64,000 bases of DNA from Flavipsychrobacter sp. (GCA_024508935.1 JANINW010000054.1:48536-112535), one strand, 5' to 3'. Shown: positions 10,037 to 19,753, counted from the first letter of the stretch. Notes: generated by a model from the sequence alone, not told the origin. Numbers and translations are program-made.

Positions 10037-10251
10037 GCGAAATAATTTTCTAAACGGCTTCTCTTGGTTTGACTTAAATAGCTATAAAATTTTCCAGATA
10101 ATAATTTCGTCATTGCTGATTCTTCCCTGATGAAAAACAACCTGAAAAAAGAAATGGGAAATTATCGTGGTGTTGAAAGGAGGAGGCTTAGCGCCCCTTG
10201 TCTTGCAAGATTACAAATCTTTTTGTTAAAAAACCAAAAAAACTAAGTTTT
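10037..10251 (-). other. Intergenic leader upstream of rho
   Basis: These 215 nt between the SDR stop codon and the rho ATG hold no credible gene. The part nearest the SDR is A/T-rich, with a weak A6/T6 hairpin overlapping its stop, and a purine-rich stretch lies near 10165-10190. No perfect TAnnTTTG box was found; TAATCTTG (one mismatch) occurs on the minus strand near 10205-10213. If that is the promoter, rho has a leader of about 160 nt. Confidence 0.4.
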
Positions 10252-11259
10252 TTACATGTTTGCATCGAGCTGGTATGCAGCAGCCATCCGGGCTATAGTT
10301 TGCTGCATAGGCGTATAGCTAAACCCGGGCAGGAATTTTAATAACTTACTGTTATCGTAGTTGTTGATGCTTTGCGAGGTCCTGGCAGTCTCCCGGGTTA
10401 TAGTAAGCCCGCCACCAGCCAGCTTGTGCTTCAGCATACTGAACCGCCATACCAATCCTGTCATAAACGGGGATGCCTTGATGTGCGGAGGTTTCTTACC
10501 AAGTGCCTGTGCCATCATGGTAAAAACTTCATGATAACCGAAATTACCGGCGCTGAGTATAAACCGCTCTTCAGTAATATCACTCTGCATCAGCAGGTAC
10601 ATAGCATTCACCACATCCTGTACATCAACCCAGCCATTTATGCCCTGGGTGTAAAAAGGAAATTCGCTATCTACCACTTTCATCAGCCGGGCCGAACCTT
10701 CATCCCAATTGCCTTCGCCCAGTATAATACCAGGATTGACCACTACTGCATCAAGCCCTTCTGCCATCCCACGCCATACTTCCAGTTCAGCGTTATGCTT
10801 GCTCAGCGAATAAACCGAATTGTACTTACTCTCTTCCCACTGCTCTTCTTCCGTAATAGGTGCATTATGCTGTGTGCGGCCCAGAGAGGCTATAGAGCTT
10901 ACAAACATCATTTTGCGGATGCGTTGTTCTAAAGCCTGGTTTACAATATTGGCCGTGCTCTCTACATTGAAGTGCAGCATCCCGCCTTTATCCTTAGGAT
11001 GAAAAGACACTATAGCAGCACAGTGATAAACATCTTCAACACCCGCCATTGCCTCCTCCACCTCAAAAATATCCAGCAGGTCGTATTTATGCCAGCTAAC
11101 GCCGGGTAGCTGCTGCAGGTTGTTCGAAGGCAAATGGCTATTGTACAGTGCACGTACAGTATAACCTTTAGCTGATAAAAGCCTTACGAGGTGCTGGCCT
11201 ACAAAACCGCTGGCGCCGGTGACGAGCGTTATGTTTTCTTTTAAATGCTGACCTATCAA
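10252..11259 (-). CDS. NAD(P)-dependent epimerase/dehydratase (extended SDR)
   Basis: This 335-residue extended short-chain dehydrogenase/reductase has a Rossmann start LVTGASGFVGQHLVRLL (GxxGxxG) and the active site YSLSKHNAE (YxxxK) near residue 155 with the preceding SSIASLG serine. Its C-terminal substrate domain resembles NAD-dependent sugar epimerases and dihydroflavonol-4-reductase-like proteins. The start codon overlaps the end of pheS by 4 nt, so translation is coupled and both are on one transcript. The substrate cannot be predicted. The link with pheS is probably transcriptional only. Confidence 0.85.
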   Translation of the reverse strand: MIGQHLKENITLVTGASGFVGQHLVRLLSAKGYTVRALYNSHLPSNNLQQLPGVSWHKYDLLDIFEVEEAMAGVEDVYHCAAIVSFHPKDKGGMLHFNVESTANIVNQALEQRIRKMMFVSSIASLGRTQHNAPITEEEQWEESKYNSVYSLSKHNAELEVWRGMAEGLDAVVVNPGIILGEGNWDEGSARLMKVVDSEFPFYTQGINGWVDVQDVVNAMYLLMQSDITEERFILSAGNFGYHEVFTMMAQALGKKPPHIKASPFMTGLVWRFSMLKHKLAGGGLTITRETARTSQSINNYDNSKLLKFLPGFSYTPMQQTIARMAAAYQLDANM

Positions 11260-12281
11260 ATGGATTGGAATTGTTTCAGGAACCGCACATCATTTTGCGA
11301 ATATAATCTCAGGTCATTGACCTGGTATTTGATCTGCGTAATGCGCTCTACCCCCATGCCGAATGCGAAACCGGTATAAACCTCAGGATCGATATTGAAA
11401 TTGCGCAGCATATTAGGGTGAACCATGCCGCAACCCAGTATCTCTACCCAACCCGTGTGTTTGCAAAGGCTGCAGCCCTTACCGCCGCAAACAGTACAGG
11501 AAATATCCATTTCTGCACTAGGCTCGGTAAAGGGGAAATAAGATGGCCTGAAGCGCACTTTCGTATCGGCACCAAACATCTCGGTAACAAAGTAGTACAG
11601 CGTTTGCTTCAGATCGGCAAATGATACATTTTTATCTATATATAGGCCCTCACATTGGTGAAAAAAGCAATGCGCCCTGGCCGAAATTGTTTCGTTACGG
11701 TACACACGACCCGGGCAAATGACACGTATCGGCAGGTTTCCCTGTTCCATTATGCGCGCCTGTACCGATGAGGTATGTGTGCGGAGTACCCAATCCGGGT
11801 TTTGCGATACGTAGAATGTATCCTGCATATCGCGGGCAGGGTGGTGTTCCGGCATGTTCAGCGATGTGAAATTATGCCAGTCATCTTCTATTTCAGGGCC
11901 GGTAGCCACGCTAAAGCCTATTTTTTCAAATATGGAAACGATCTGGTTTTCTACCATACGCAAGGGGTGACGCGTACCCAATGGCAGCGGCTTACCGGGA
12001 AGTGTAATATCCAAACCGGCGTCTTTCTTGCCATCACCATCCTGCAAATGTTTAAATGCCTCATATTGCCCTTCTGCCAATTGCTTGAATGCATTCAGCA
12101 GCTGGCCAGCTTCTTTTTTCTGCTCCACAGGCACATGCTTCATACCGCCAAATATCTCTTTCACTATACCCTTTGTTCCCAGGTATTTGATACGGTATGC
12201 TTCCAGCTCGGCAGCACTGGCCGGGTTAAATGATTTTATTTCTTCTTCGTGGGCTTTAATTTGCTCCTGTAAAGATTGCAT
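11256..12281 (-). CDS. pheS: Phenylalanyl-tRNA synthetase alpha subunit
   Basis: This 341-residue class II synthetase subunit charges tRNA-Phe as an alpha2beta2 enzyme with PheT (not in this window). An N-terminal coiled coil (residues ~1-85) binds tRNA. Motif 2 lies around RVICPGRVYRNETISARAHCFFHQ and motif 3 around GFAFGMGVERITQIKY. A CxxC-type zinc-binding-like insert, CTVCGGKGCSLCKHTGW, lies near residue 255, as in many bacterial PheS proteins. The ATG at 12279-12281 is chosen over an in-frame TTG at 12288-12290 because a perfect -7 box (TATCTTTG) occupies 12288-12295. The start would therefore sit at or within a few nt of the transcription start. Confidence 0.95.
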   Translation of the reverse strand: MQSLQEQIKAHEEEIKSFNPASAAELEAYRIKYLGTKGIVKEIFGGMKHVPVEQKKEAGQLLNAFKQLAEGQYEAFKHLQDGDGKKDAGLDITLPGKPLPLGTRHPLRMVENQIVSIFEKIGFSVATGPEIEDDWHNFTSLNMPEHHPARDMQDTFYVSQNPDWVLRTHTSSVQARIMEQGNLPIRVICPGRVYRNETISARAHCFFHQCEGLYIDKNVSFADLKQTLYYFVTEMFGADTKVRFRPSYFPFTEPSAEMDISCTVCGGKGCSLCKHTGWVEILGCGMVHPNMLRNFNIDPEVYTGFAFGMGVERITQIKYQVNDLRLYSQNDVRFLKQFQSI

Positions 12282-12287
12282 AGACCG

Positions 12288-12295
12288 CAAAGATA
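12288..12295 (-). promoter_or_regulatory. -7 promoter box of pheS
   Basis: Minus-strand TATCTTTG, a perfect TAnnTTTG, ends 6 nt before the pheS ATG. The mRNA is predicted to be leaderless or nearly so. Confidence 0.55.
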
Positions 12296-12506
12296 GGCGT
12301 TTGGAATAATAGGACTATAGGCGCATGGAACATGTTGGTTAAAAACTATATTTAATCTCTATACGCAATGTATTGACCTGATCTTCATCCATGCACGCCT
12401 AATGAGGCGACATGTCTTGTTTTAATGCTTATTGTTAAGATTTACCGGGCCAACCTTTATCTGCCCTGTTTTTTAGTTAAATTGTGTTGTTTAAACTATT
12501 CAACAG

Positions 12507-14909
12507 ATGAACCGTGCTATTCGTAAAGTAGCGGTGGTAGGCAGCGGCGTAATGGGCAGCCGTATAGCCTGTCATTTTGCAGGTATAGGGGTACAAGTAC
12601 TTCTTTTAGATATAGTTCCGAAGGAACTGAATGATGCAGAAAAAGCCAAAGGGCTGAACCCCGAAAGCAAACAATTTCGAAACCGCATAGTGAACGATGC
12701 ACTACAGGCCACCTTGAAGGGGAAGCCCAGTGCTGTGTACACTAAAGACATTATCAAAAACATCAGCACCGGCAATATTGATGATGACCTGCCTAAGATA
12801 GCCGAGTGCGACTGGGTCATCGAGGCCGTAATAGAACGGCTGGATATTAAACAGCAGATATTTACCAAAATAGAGCAGTACCGTAAACCCGGTACGCTTA
12901 TTACCACCAATACATCTGGTATTCCTATTCACCTGATGAATGAAGGCCGCAGCGAAGATTTTCAGCAGCATTTTTGCGGCACACACTTTTTCAACCCACC
13001 CCGCTACCTGCGCCTGCTGGAAATCATTCCAGCGCCACATACCCAACCGGAGGTCATCAGCTTCCTGATGGAATATGGGGACAGGCACCTGGGGAAAACT
13101 ACCGTATTGTGCAAAGACACCCCTGCTTTCATTGCCAACCGAGTAGGGGTATTTGGCTTTATGGCTGTGTTCAGCGCTATGCAGCAACTGGGCCTTAATG
13201 TAGATGAGATTGACACACTGACAGGTACGGTGATGGGCCGGCCCAAATCGGCCACCTTTCGCACCGGTGATGTAGTAGGCCTGGATACATTGGTACACGT
13301 GGCTAAAGCGCTACCCGAAAATGTGCCGCAGGATGAAATGAAAGATTTATTCCGCTTGCCGCCTTTCCTGGAAAAAATGATAGAGAACAAATGGCTCGGT
13401 GATAAAACCGGCCAGGGCTTCTATAAAAAAGTAAAAGGGGAAAAAGGGCAATCGGAAATATTGACCCTAAACCTCCAGACTATGGAGTATGGCCCGAAAC
13501 GAAAATCAAGATTTGCTACACTGGAAACAGCGAAACCTATTGATGTCCTGAAACAAAGACTAAAGGCACTGTATGCCGGGCAGGATAAGGCCGGGGAATT
13601 TTATCGTTTATTCCATCATTTATTGTTTGCCTACGCAAGTAACCGCATACCTGAAATAGCTGATGAGCTGTACAAAATAGATGATGCATTAAAAGCCGGG
13701 TTTGGTTGGGAAATAGGTGCTTTTGAAAGCTGGGATGTACTGGGTGTAACAAAAGTGGCAGAGCAAATGCAAGCTGCCGGCACACCGCCTGCTGCCTGGG
13801 TAAGTGAAATGCTGGCACAGGGTTTTACCAGTTTCTACAAAACAGAAAATGGGAAACGAAAGTATTACGATATAAAAACCAAAACTTACCAGCCTATACC
13901 GGGTGCAGATACCTTCATCATAATGGAGCACCTGGATGAAAAAGTAGTGTGGAAGAACAGCGCCTGCAAACTCTATGATATAGGTGACGGGGTAGTAGCG
14001 CTGCAATGGAACACTAAGATGAACACTATAGGTGGTGAAGTACTGGAAGGTGTTCAAAAATCTATAGCTATTGCAGAACAGCAATACAAAGGACTGGTAA
14101 TAGCAAATAGCGGCGCCAATTTCAGCGCCGGCGCCAATGTGGGATTGATATTTATGTTTGCTGCTGAACAGGAATTTGACGAGCTGGATATGGCGGTGCG
14201 CCAATTCCAGGCAGCGACCATGCGTATGCGTTACAGCAGTGTACCGGTAGTAGTGGCACCTCACGGTATGACGCTGGGCGGTGGTTGTGAAATGTGCCTG
14301 CATGCCGATGCGGTACAGGCTGCTGCAGAAAGCTACATAGGCCTGGTAGAACTGGGGGTGGGACTGATACCGGGCGGCGGTGGGACGAAAGAAATGGCAT
14401 TGCGCGCAGCAGACAGGAACATCAAAGAAGACATTGAAGTGAACTACCTGCAGCAGTTGTATATAAATGTTGGCACCGCCAAAGTTTCTACTTCTGCACA
14501 TGAAGCCTTCGACAATTTTATATTGCGTAAGGGTTACGATAATATCTCCATAAACCCCGACAGGAGAATAGCAGATGCAAAACGCAAAGTATTGCAGATG
14601 CACGAGATGGGCTATACACAACCCACACCACGCAATGATATAAAAGTACAGGGGCGCGGCGGCTTAGGCGGACTGATGGCCGGCTTGCATGGCATGTGGC
14701 GTGGAAATTATGTAACAGACCATGACAAACTGGTAGCAGAAAAACTGGCTTATGTAATGTGCGGCGGCGATCTTACGCAAGCTACGTTGGTAAGCGAACA
14801 ATACTTATTAGACCTGGAAAGGGAAGCTTTCCTGAGCCTGTGCGGGCAGAAAAAAACATTGGAACGCCTGCAAAGCATTTTGCAAACAGGCAAACCATTG
14901 AGGAACTAA
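12507..14909 (+). CDS. 3-hydroxyacyl-CoA dehydrogenase / enoyl-CoA hydratase (FadN-type bifunctional enzyme)
   Basis: This is an 800-residue fatty-acid beta-oxidation enzyme. The dehydrogenase comes first: NAD site VAVVGSGVMGSRIACHF at residue ~8, catalytic His in CGTHFFNPPRYLRLLE near 155, and C-terminal 3HCDH domains to about 430. The hydratase/isomerase (crotonase) domain lies at about 490-700, with GANFSAGANVGL and the acid-bearing ELGVGLIPGGGGTKE. This order (dehydrogenase then hydratase) is that of Bacillus FadN and is the reverse of E. coli FadB. Thiolase and acyl-CoA dehydrogenase genes, usual neighbours of FadN-type genes, are absent here. It heads a tight plus-strand run with three unrelated genes. 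Confidence 0.92.
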   Translation: MNRAIRKVAVVGSGVMGSRIACHFAGIGVQVLLLDIVPKELNDAEKAKGLNPESKQFRNRIVNDALQATLKGKPSAVYTKDIIKNISTGNIDDDLPKIAECDWVIEAVIERLDIKQQIFTKIEQYRKPGTLITTNTSGIPIHLMNEGRSEDFQQHFCGTHFFNPPRYLRLLEIIPAPHTQPEVISFLMEYGDRHLGKTTVLCKDTPAFIANRVGVFGFMAVFSAMQQLGLNVDEIDTLTGTVMGRPKSATFRTGDVVGLDTLVHVAKALPENVPQDEMKDLFRLPPFLEKMIENKWLGDKTGQGFYKKVKGEKGQSEILTLNLQTMEYGPKRKSRFATLETAKPIDVLKQRLKALYAGQDKAGEFYRLFHHLLFAYASNRIPEIADELYKIDDALKAGFGWEIGAFESWDVLGVTKVAEQMQAAGTPPAAWVSEMLAQGFTSFYKTENGKRKYYDIKTKTYQPIPGADTFIIMEHLDEKVVWKNSACKLYDIGDGVVALQWNTKMNTIGGEVLEGVQKSIAIAEQQYKGLVIANSGANFSAGANVGLIFMFAAEQEFDELDMAVRQFQAATMRMRYSSVPVVVAPHGMTLGGGCEMCLHADAVQAAAESYIGLVELGVGLIPGGGGTKEMALRAADRNIKEDIEVNYLQQLYINVGTAKVSTSAHEAFDNFILRKGYDNISINPDRRIADAKRKVLQMHEMGYTQPTPRNDIKVQGRGGLGGLMAGLHGMWRGNYVTDHDKLVAEKLAYVMCGGDLTQATLVSEQYLLDLEREAFLSLCGQKKTLERLQSILQTGKPLRN

Positions 14910-14911
14910 GC

Positions 14912-15703
14912 ATGAAAAAAGCAAAGTGCATATTTACCCCACTAATTATCCTGCTTTTACTGGCAGGATCAGGTACTTATTGCCTTGCACAGTCTGCACA
15001 GGAAATACAGATCAATGCATACCTCAGCCAGGTGCAATACTGGCGCTATCAGTACTCACCTGAAGATTCGGGGGTAAACCCTAATGCCAGTCCTGCGGAT
15101 TCGCTGATAGCAGCAAATACTGGACTGCAGCAATACCTGCTTACCACTCCTTTGCTCAATCAAAACTTGTCACTGAATGATGATATGATCGTCAGCACTT
15201 CTGATGACCGGAAACTACGCATATTCAGCTGGGATACTGAGACAGGTAAAGAAGGCGTACATATTTATACAGCAATTGCACAATACGAAAGTGGCAATAC
15301 TGTGAAAATGATTGTGCTGGATGATATCCATAAGTCTGGTGTTTTATATCCGGCCATTTACATAGTAACGACTGGCAGTAACCGCATTTACCTGCCTGTA
15401 TTTTCCCGGACGGATGCTGAGAAAGATGCCTTGAAAGGAGTACAGGCATTCAGCCTGCAAAATGGAACATTATCTGGTGCCAATATTTTCATGACTGACA
15501 ATGGGAACACATCGAATAAACTAAGTTATACCTACGATTATTTCTCTAATTACGATTATAAAAAAATGAAAGAGAAATACGTGATCTATATGAGTAAGCA
15601 AAATCTGTACATACCCGCTGCCGATGGTGATAAACTGAATGGCAACTGGATCGTGTATAGTTTTGACGGCCAAAAATTTGTTTCAGATAAGATTAGTAAA
15701 TAG
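14912..15703 (+). CDS. Exported protein of unknown function
   Basis: I do not recognise a family. The protein has 263 residues from the ATG at 14912, 2 nt after the preceding stop. The start is fixed by a strong signal peptide MKKAKCIFTPLIILLLLAGS, with a likely cut near CLAQS. The mature part is rich in Asn, Ser and Tyr, with alternating polar and hydrophobic strands, no cysteines and no transmembrane helix. This suggests a periplasmic or secreted beta-rich protein. No lipobox or T9SS sorting domain is present. Genes on both sides are very close, so it is co-transcribed with the FadN-type gene and the TPR gene. Confidence 0.75.
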   Translation: MKKAKCIFTPLIILLLLAGSGTYCLAQSAQEIQINAYLSQVQYWRYQYSPEDSGVNPNASPADSLIAANTGLQQYLLTTPLLNQNLSLNDDMIVSTSDDRKLRIFSWDTETGKEGVHIYTAIAQYESGNTVKMIVLDDIHKSGVLYPAIYIVTTGSNRIYLPVFSRTDAEKDALKGVQAFSLQNGTLSGANIFMTDNGNTSNKLSYTYDYFSNYDYKKMKEKYVIYMSKQNLYIPAADGDKLNGNWIVYSFDGQKFVSDKISK

Positions 15704-15710
15704 ACAGGAC

Positions 15711-17645
15711 GTGTATATCTGCCGGAAATATAAAACCCTTATACTTTTTTTTGCAGCCCTGGTTGTTGGCTTGCAATCTTTTGCCCAGGGCACAGCACTT
15801 GACCTAGCCAGGGACCTGGCCAATGCGAAGGACTATCCTAAAGCAATGGATGCCTATAAAAGGCTTTATGAGCAAACACCTTCGGACCAGGCGGTTTATA
15901 AAGAATATTTACAGGTGCTGACGGATGCTAAAGAATATAGCAAGGCTGAGGACCTGTACAAACAACTATATGCAAAAACGCCGCTGGACCCCGATATCTA
16001 CAATGGATACCTGTCATTGCTGCTTGCACAGAAAGAATACAAACAGGCAGAAAAGATCATACAGCAGCAACTGCAATTAAAACAACACGATCCCCTGCCA
16101 TTTATTGACATGGGGAAACTATACCTGGCTACCGGCAAAGACAAAAAAGCGTCTGAACAATTTGAAAATGCAGTACTCAGCCTTAATGGCGACGATATGC
16201 TTACCCAACAAGTGGCCAATGCATTTGCTGCCATAGGGCGTGATGACTATGCATTGAAAACATACGAACGTGCGCGCGATATGCTGCGCAATAATTTTGT
16301 GTACAGCGGCCCCTTATCGCGGCTATACGCAAAACAAGGTGATATAGACAAAGCTGTAAGCGCTTTGCTGGATGGTGGCGTACCATTTATGAACAATGCC
16401 AGCGATGACACCAAGGCCTCGCTGATGGATATATATGGAAACGATCCAAAGAAACTGGCGCTGGTACAAAAGGCATTGGTAAAGAAGATTAATGAGCAAC
16501 CGGAGAATCCGTTTTTTGCAGAATTACTTACCTGGCTCTATACCCAGAAAGATGACTGGGAAGGCGCTATGATTCAGATACAGGCGTTGGATGAACGCAA
16601 CCGGGAGCAGGGGCAAAGGCTGTTGGAGTTTGCCCGCTTTGCAGTGAAAGAACATCGTGAAGGATGGGCATTGAAAATTTACGCCGCTATTCTTGAAAAA
16701 GGGAAAGCAAGCCCTTATTACAGTATAGCCGAAAGTGAACAACTGGCAATCCGTTTCGATCAGTTGGTACAATCGCCGTCATTTAAAAAAGAAGATGCAC
16801 TGTTACTGGCAAAAGAATATGCAGTGTTTCTGAATCAAAATCCGCAATACTACACTACCGAAACAGTAAAGGATTATGCAACACTGCTGGCGCAATATGC
16901 CGATAGCGTACAGGCAGCTATTAACGTGTTGGATAAGGCTATAAAAGAACCTACTTCAAGACGCGATTTTGCCGGTGCCTGCAAATTGCAGATGGGCGAC
17001 TATTACATACTACAGGGGAAAATATGGGATGCCTCGCTAATCTACAGCCAGGTAGATAAGGCTTTTCGGGAAGATGCGCTGGGAGAAGAAGCTCGTTTCC
17101 GCAATGCAAAACTCTCGTATTACACAGGCGATTTTGACTGGGCACAAGGACAGCTCTCTGTGCTGAAAGCTTCTACTTCTGAATTGATAGCAAATGATGC
17201 ATTATATCTTTCAGTCTTAATAACAGAGAACATTACACCTGACAGCAACTATGTACCCATCCGCAGGTTTGCCTATGCCGACCTGCTTTTGTTTCAAAAC
17301 AAGGATAAGGAAGCTGCTGCCTTGTTCGATAGCCTGACCACTTATTACCCGGAACACCCGCTGACGGATGATATATTGATGCAGCGCGCTAAACTGGCTC
17401 AAAAACAGCACGACTACACCAAAGCACTCACTTACCTGGAAGAGATACATACCAAACATGGCAAAGACGTGCTGGGTGACGATGCTGTTTTTAAAGCCGC
17501 GGAGATATATGAAAAATACCTGAAGAAGCCTGTCGATGCCAAACGCTATTATGAGCAACTCATTTTAGAATATCCCGGCAGCACCTATGTGCAAACTGCC
17601 CGCAACCGTGTTACTGCCATAGACCAGGGCACTATACTACCTTAG
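15711..17645 (+). CDS. Exported tetratricopeptide-repeat protein (GTG start)
   Basis: This 644-residue protein consists almost wholly of TPR helices: repeated pattern of about 34 residues such as 'YPKAMDAYKRLYEQTPSDQAVYKEYLQVL' at the N-terminus and 'HDYTKALTYLEEIHTKHG...AAEIYEKYLKKPVDAKRYYEQLILEYPGS' at the C-terminus. The open frame runs back to an ATG at 15639, but that would overlap the upstream gene by 65 nt and bury the signal peptide. The GTG at 15711 instead gives a clean signal sequence (KTLILFFAALVVGLQSFAQG) 7 nt after the upstream stop, so I choose GTG. It is probably a periplasmic scaffold for protein-protein contacts; no enzymatic domain is seen. Confidence 0.82.
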   Translation: MYICRKYKTLILFFAALVVGLQSFAQGTALDLARDLANAKDYPKAMDAYKRLYEQTPSDQAVYKEYLQVLTDAKEYSKAEDLYKQLYAKTPLDPDIYNGYLSLLLAQKEYKQAEKIIQQQLQLKQHDPLPFIDMGKLYLATGKDKKASEQFENAVLSLNGDDMLTQQVANAFAAIGRDDYALKTYERARDMLRNNFVYSGPLSRLYAKQGDIDKAVSALLDGGVPFMNNASDDTKASLMDIYGNDPKKLALVQKALVKKINEQPENPFFAELLTWLYTQKDDWEGAMIQIQALDERNREQGQRLLEFARFAVKEHREGWALKIYAAILEKGKASPYYSIAESEQLAIRFDQLVQSPSFKKEDALLLAKEYAVFLNQNPQYYTTETVKDYATLLAQYADSVQAAINVLDKAIKEPTSRRDFAGACKLQMGDYYILQGKIWDASLIYSQVDKAFREDALGEEARFRNAKLSYYTGDFDWAQGQLSVLKASTSELIANDALYLSVLITENITPDSNYVPIRRFAYADLLLFQNKDKEAAALFDSLTTYYPEHPLTDDILMQRAKLAQKQHDYTKALTYLEEIHTKHGKDVLGDDAVFKAAEIYEKYLKKPVDAKRYYEQLILEYPGSTYVQTARNRVTAIDQGTILP

Positions 17646-17646
17646 C

Positions 17647-19722
17647 ATGAGCAAATGGCCCTTAAATAAAGTGTATTTCTGGGAACATGCGCCCTTCTTC
17701 CGCCTGCTGCTGCCGCTTATGGCAGGCATATTACTGTACGAGATAGTATCATCTGAATTAATCACAGGATTGCTGGCCGCTATTGCTGTACCCATATATA
17801 TCCTCACTACCTTTTATAGAAAACGCCATACTTACCTCGATCTTACTAACAACATTGCCCTGCAAATAATATTGATAAGTGCAGGATGGGCAATCACTTA
17901 TACCAATGATATACGGCAGGATAAAAATTGGTTTGGCTATAACCTTGAACAAGCAGACGTATTTGCTGTAAAACTCACAGCAGCACCAGCAGAAAAAGAA
18001 AAGACCTGGAAATTGAGTGTAGATGTATTAGCTGCAAATAAGAAGGGGGTTTCTAAAGCCGCTACAGGCAAAGCATTTGTGTATGTATATAAGAACGGCG
18101 ATAGCCTGCCATGCAAAGAAGGAGATGTAATACTCATACCTAACAAATGGCAAACCATACATAGTGCCGGTAATCCTTTTGAGTTTGACTATGCACAATA
18201 TTGTGCATGGAATAATATTTACTACCAGCAGTTCATCGGCAGTAATGAATTGATACTTTATCAAAAAGCGGCAGCAAGGAGTATACCTTGGGTAAGGCGC
18301 CTGCACAACTGGTGCTTACATCAACTGGATATTTATATACCCGACAGATCAACAGCAGGACTGATAGAAGCTATGCTGATAGGAGAAGAAGCTAACCTGG
18401 ACCAGGAGCTGAGACAAGCTTATTCAGAAACGGGCATCATACATATCATAGCCATATCAGGCTCGCACATTACCATGTTCTTTATCTTCATCAGCTTCCT
18501 GCTTAGCTGGATAAGGCATAAAAAGTATAACTGGATACGCTTCCTGCTTGCACTACCTCTTGTATGGATATATGTACTTATGGCAGGCGCTTCACCTTCG
18601 GCAGTAAGGGCGGCGCTTATGTTTTCTATCCTGTCTGTTGGATTTGCTCTACAAAAAACACCCAATACACTCAACCAGTTATTTGCCACGGCATTTGTAT
18701 TGTTGTGCGTACAACCTATGTGGCTGCACGCTGTAGGTTTCCAATTATCTTTTGTCGCAGTGTTATCCCTTATTCTATTCTATAAACCACTGCATAAATT
18801 AATTACACCACCCAATGCTATATTACGCACACTGTGGCAGGCTGCAGCGGTGAGTGTAGCTGCAGAGGTATTAGTAGCCCCACTGGTTATCTACTATTTC
18901 CATATTTTCCCTCCTTTATTTGTTATAGCCAATATTGCTGCTTACGTGTTTATGGGGGCTGTCCTCTTATCAGGTATGGCCATCATCCTGTTTTGCTGGT
19001 TATCTCCCCTTGCATCGGCGTTAAGTGCCTTTACTATATTTATCGTAACGGTTTTTCATAAGCTGGTATATATAATGCAGGAAATGACCCCGCAGGCTTT
19101 CCGTTTTCTGCAATTGAAACATTTTGAATTACTGCTGCTATACGTCGCCATAACAGCCCTTGCACTGCTCTTGCTAAAACAATGGAAACGGGCGATCTAT
19201 ATAGGGCTGGCTGCTCTATGCTTATTATTCGCGTCGTTCTGCATCAATGAATGGCAGGCTTTGCACCAGCAAATACTGGTCGTGTACAATATTGGCAAAA
19301 CCAACCAAGTAGAACTGATAAATGGAAAACGTTATACGGTCATAAATTCGGACACAGTGGTAAACCTCGAAAAGAAAAATTATACCCTGAAGCCGGCACA
19401 TAGTGGCTTTCATGCACGTAAAAGAGATGAACATTACCTGCCACACAATGCATTTATGATAGGCCGCAAGCGGGTACTTTTACTACATGGCATTCCGGCA
19501 AACAGCAGGCCTTTCCCTGTAGATTATCTTATTATTAATGATGCTAAGGCCAGTCCGGCTATAGCAACCCGCCTGCAACAGCAATTCCGCCCCACGAAGA
19601 TCATCATAGGTAGTAATTTCAGCCGTAAACAGGCAGCAGATTGGGTAAATACCTGTAAAACGCTGCATATCCCGATACATGCTACCGGCAGCGATGGTGC
19701 TCTCATTTTAAAGAACATATAA
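17647..19722 (+). CDS. ComEC/Rec2-family inner-membrane protein
   Basis: This 691-residue polytopic membrane protein has an N-terminal hydrophobic pair and a soluble OB-like (DUF4131) region (residues ~80-200). The competence domain (about 230-520) holds the signature HIIAISGSHITMFFIFISF and MAGASPSAVRAALMF. The C-terminal ~130 residues correspond in position to the metallo-beta-lactamase domain of full-length ComEC, but no HxHxDH motif or other zinc ligands are visible. ComEC forms the inner-membrane channel for incoming single-stranded DNA, and Bacteroidota often have this form. It starts 1 nt after the TPR gene stop. Whether the strain is naturally competent cannot be judged here. Confidence 0.88.
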   Translation: MSKWPLNKVYFWEHAPFFRLLLPLMAGILLYEIVSSELITGLLAAIAVPIYILTTFYRKRHTYLDLTNNIALQIILISAGWAITYTNDIRQDKNWFGYNLEQADVFAVKLTAAPAEKEKTWKLSVDVLAANKKGVSKAATGKAFVYVYKNGDSLPCKEGDVILIPNKWQTIHSAGNPFEFDYAQYCAWNNIYYQQFIGSNELILYQKAAARSIPWVRRLHNWCLHQLDIYIPDRSTAGLIEAMLIGEEANLDQELRQAYSETGIIHIIAISGSHITMFFIFISFLLSWIRHKKYNWIRFLLALPLVWIYVLMAGASPSAVRAALMFSILSVGFALQKTPNTLNQLFATAFVLLCVQPMWLHAVGFQLSFVAVLSLILFYKPLHKLITPPNAILRTLWQAAAVSVAAEVLVAPLVIYYFHIFPPLFVIANIAAYVFMGAVLLSGMAIILFCWLSPLASALSAFTIFIVTVFHKLVYIMQEMTPQAFRFLQLKHFELLLLYVAITALALLLLKQWKRAIYIGLAALCLLFASFCINEWQALHQQILVVYNIGKTNQVELINGKRYTVINSDTVVNLEKKNYTLKPAHSGFHARKRDEHYLPHNAFMIGRKRVLLLHGIPANSRPFPVDYLIINDAKASPAIATRLQQQFRPTKIIIGSNFSRKQAADWVNTCKTLHIPIHATGSDGALILKNI

Positions 19723-19745
19723 GCCGCCTTTTGGCTTAAGCTTAG

Positions 19746-19753
19746 TATCTTTG
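19746..19753 (+). promoter_or_regulatory. -7 promoter box of purH
   Basis: TATCTTTG, a perfect TAnnTTTG, lies 34 nt before the purH ATG and downstream of the comEC-like stop. This supports a new transcription unit. Confidence 0.5.

Noticed and set aside
13689-14621. 310-residue open frame antisense to the FadN-type gene
   Set aside because: Composition rich in His, Tyr and Cys with no domain; it mirrors the codon bias of the real gene on the other strand.
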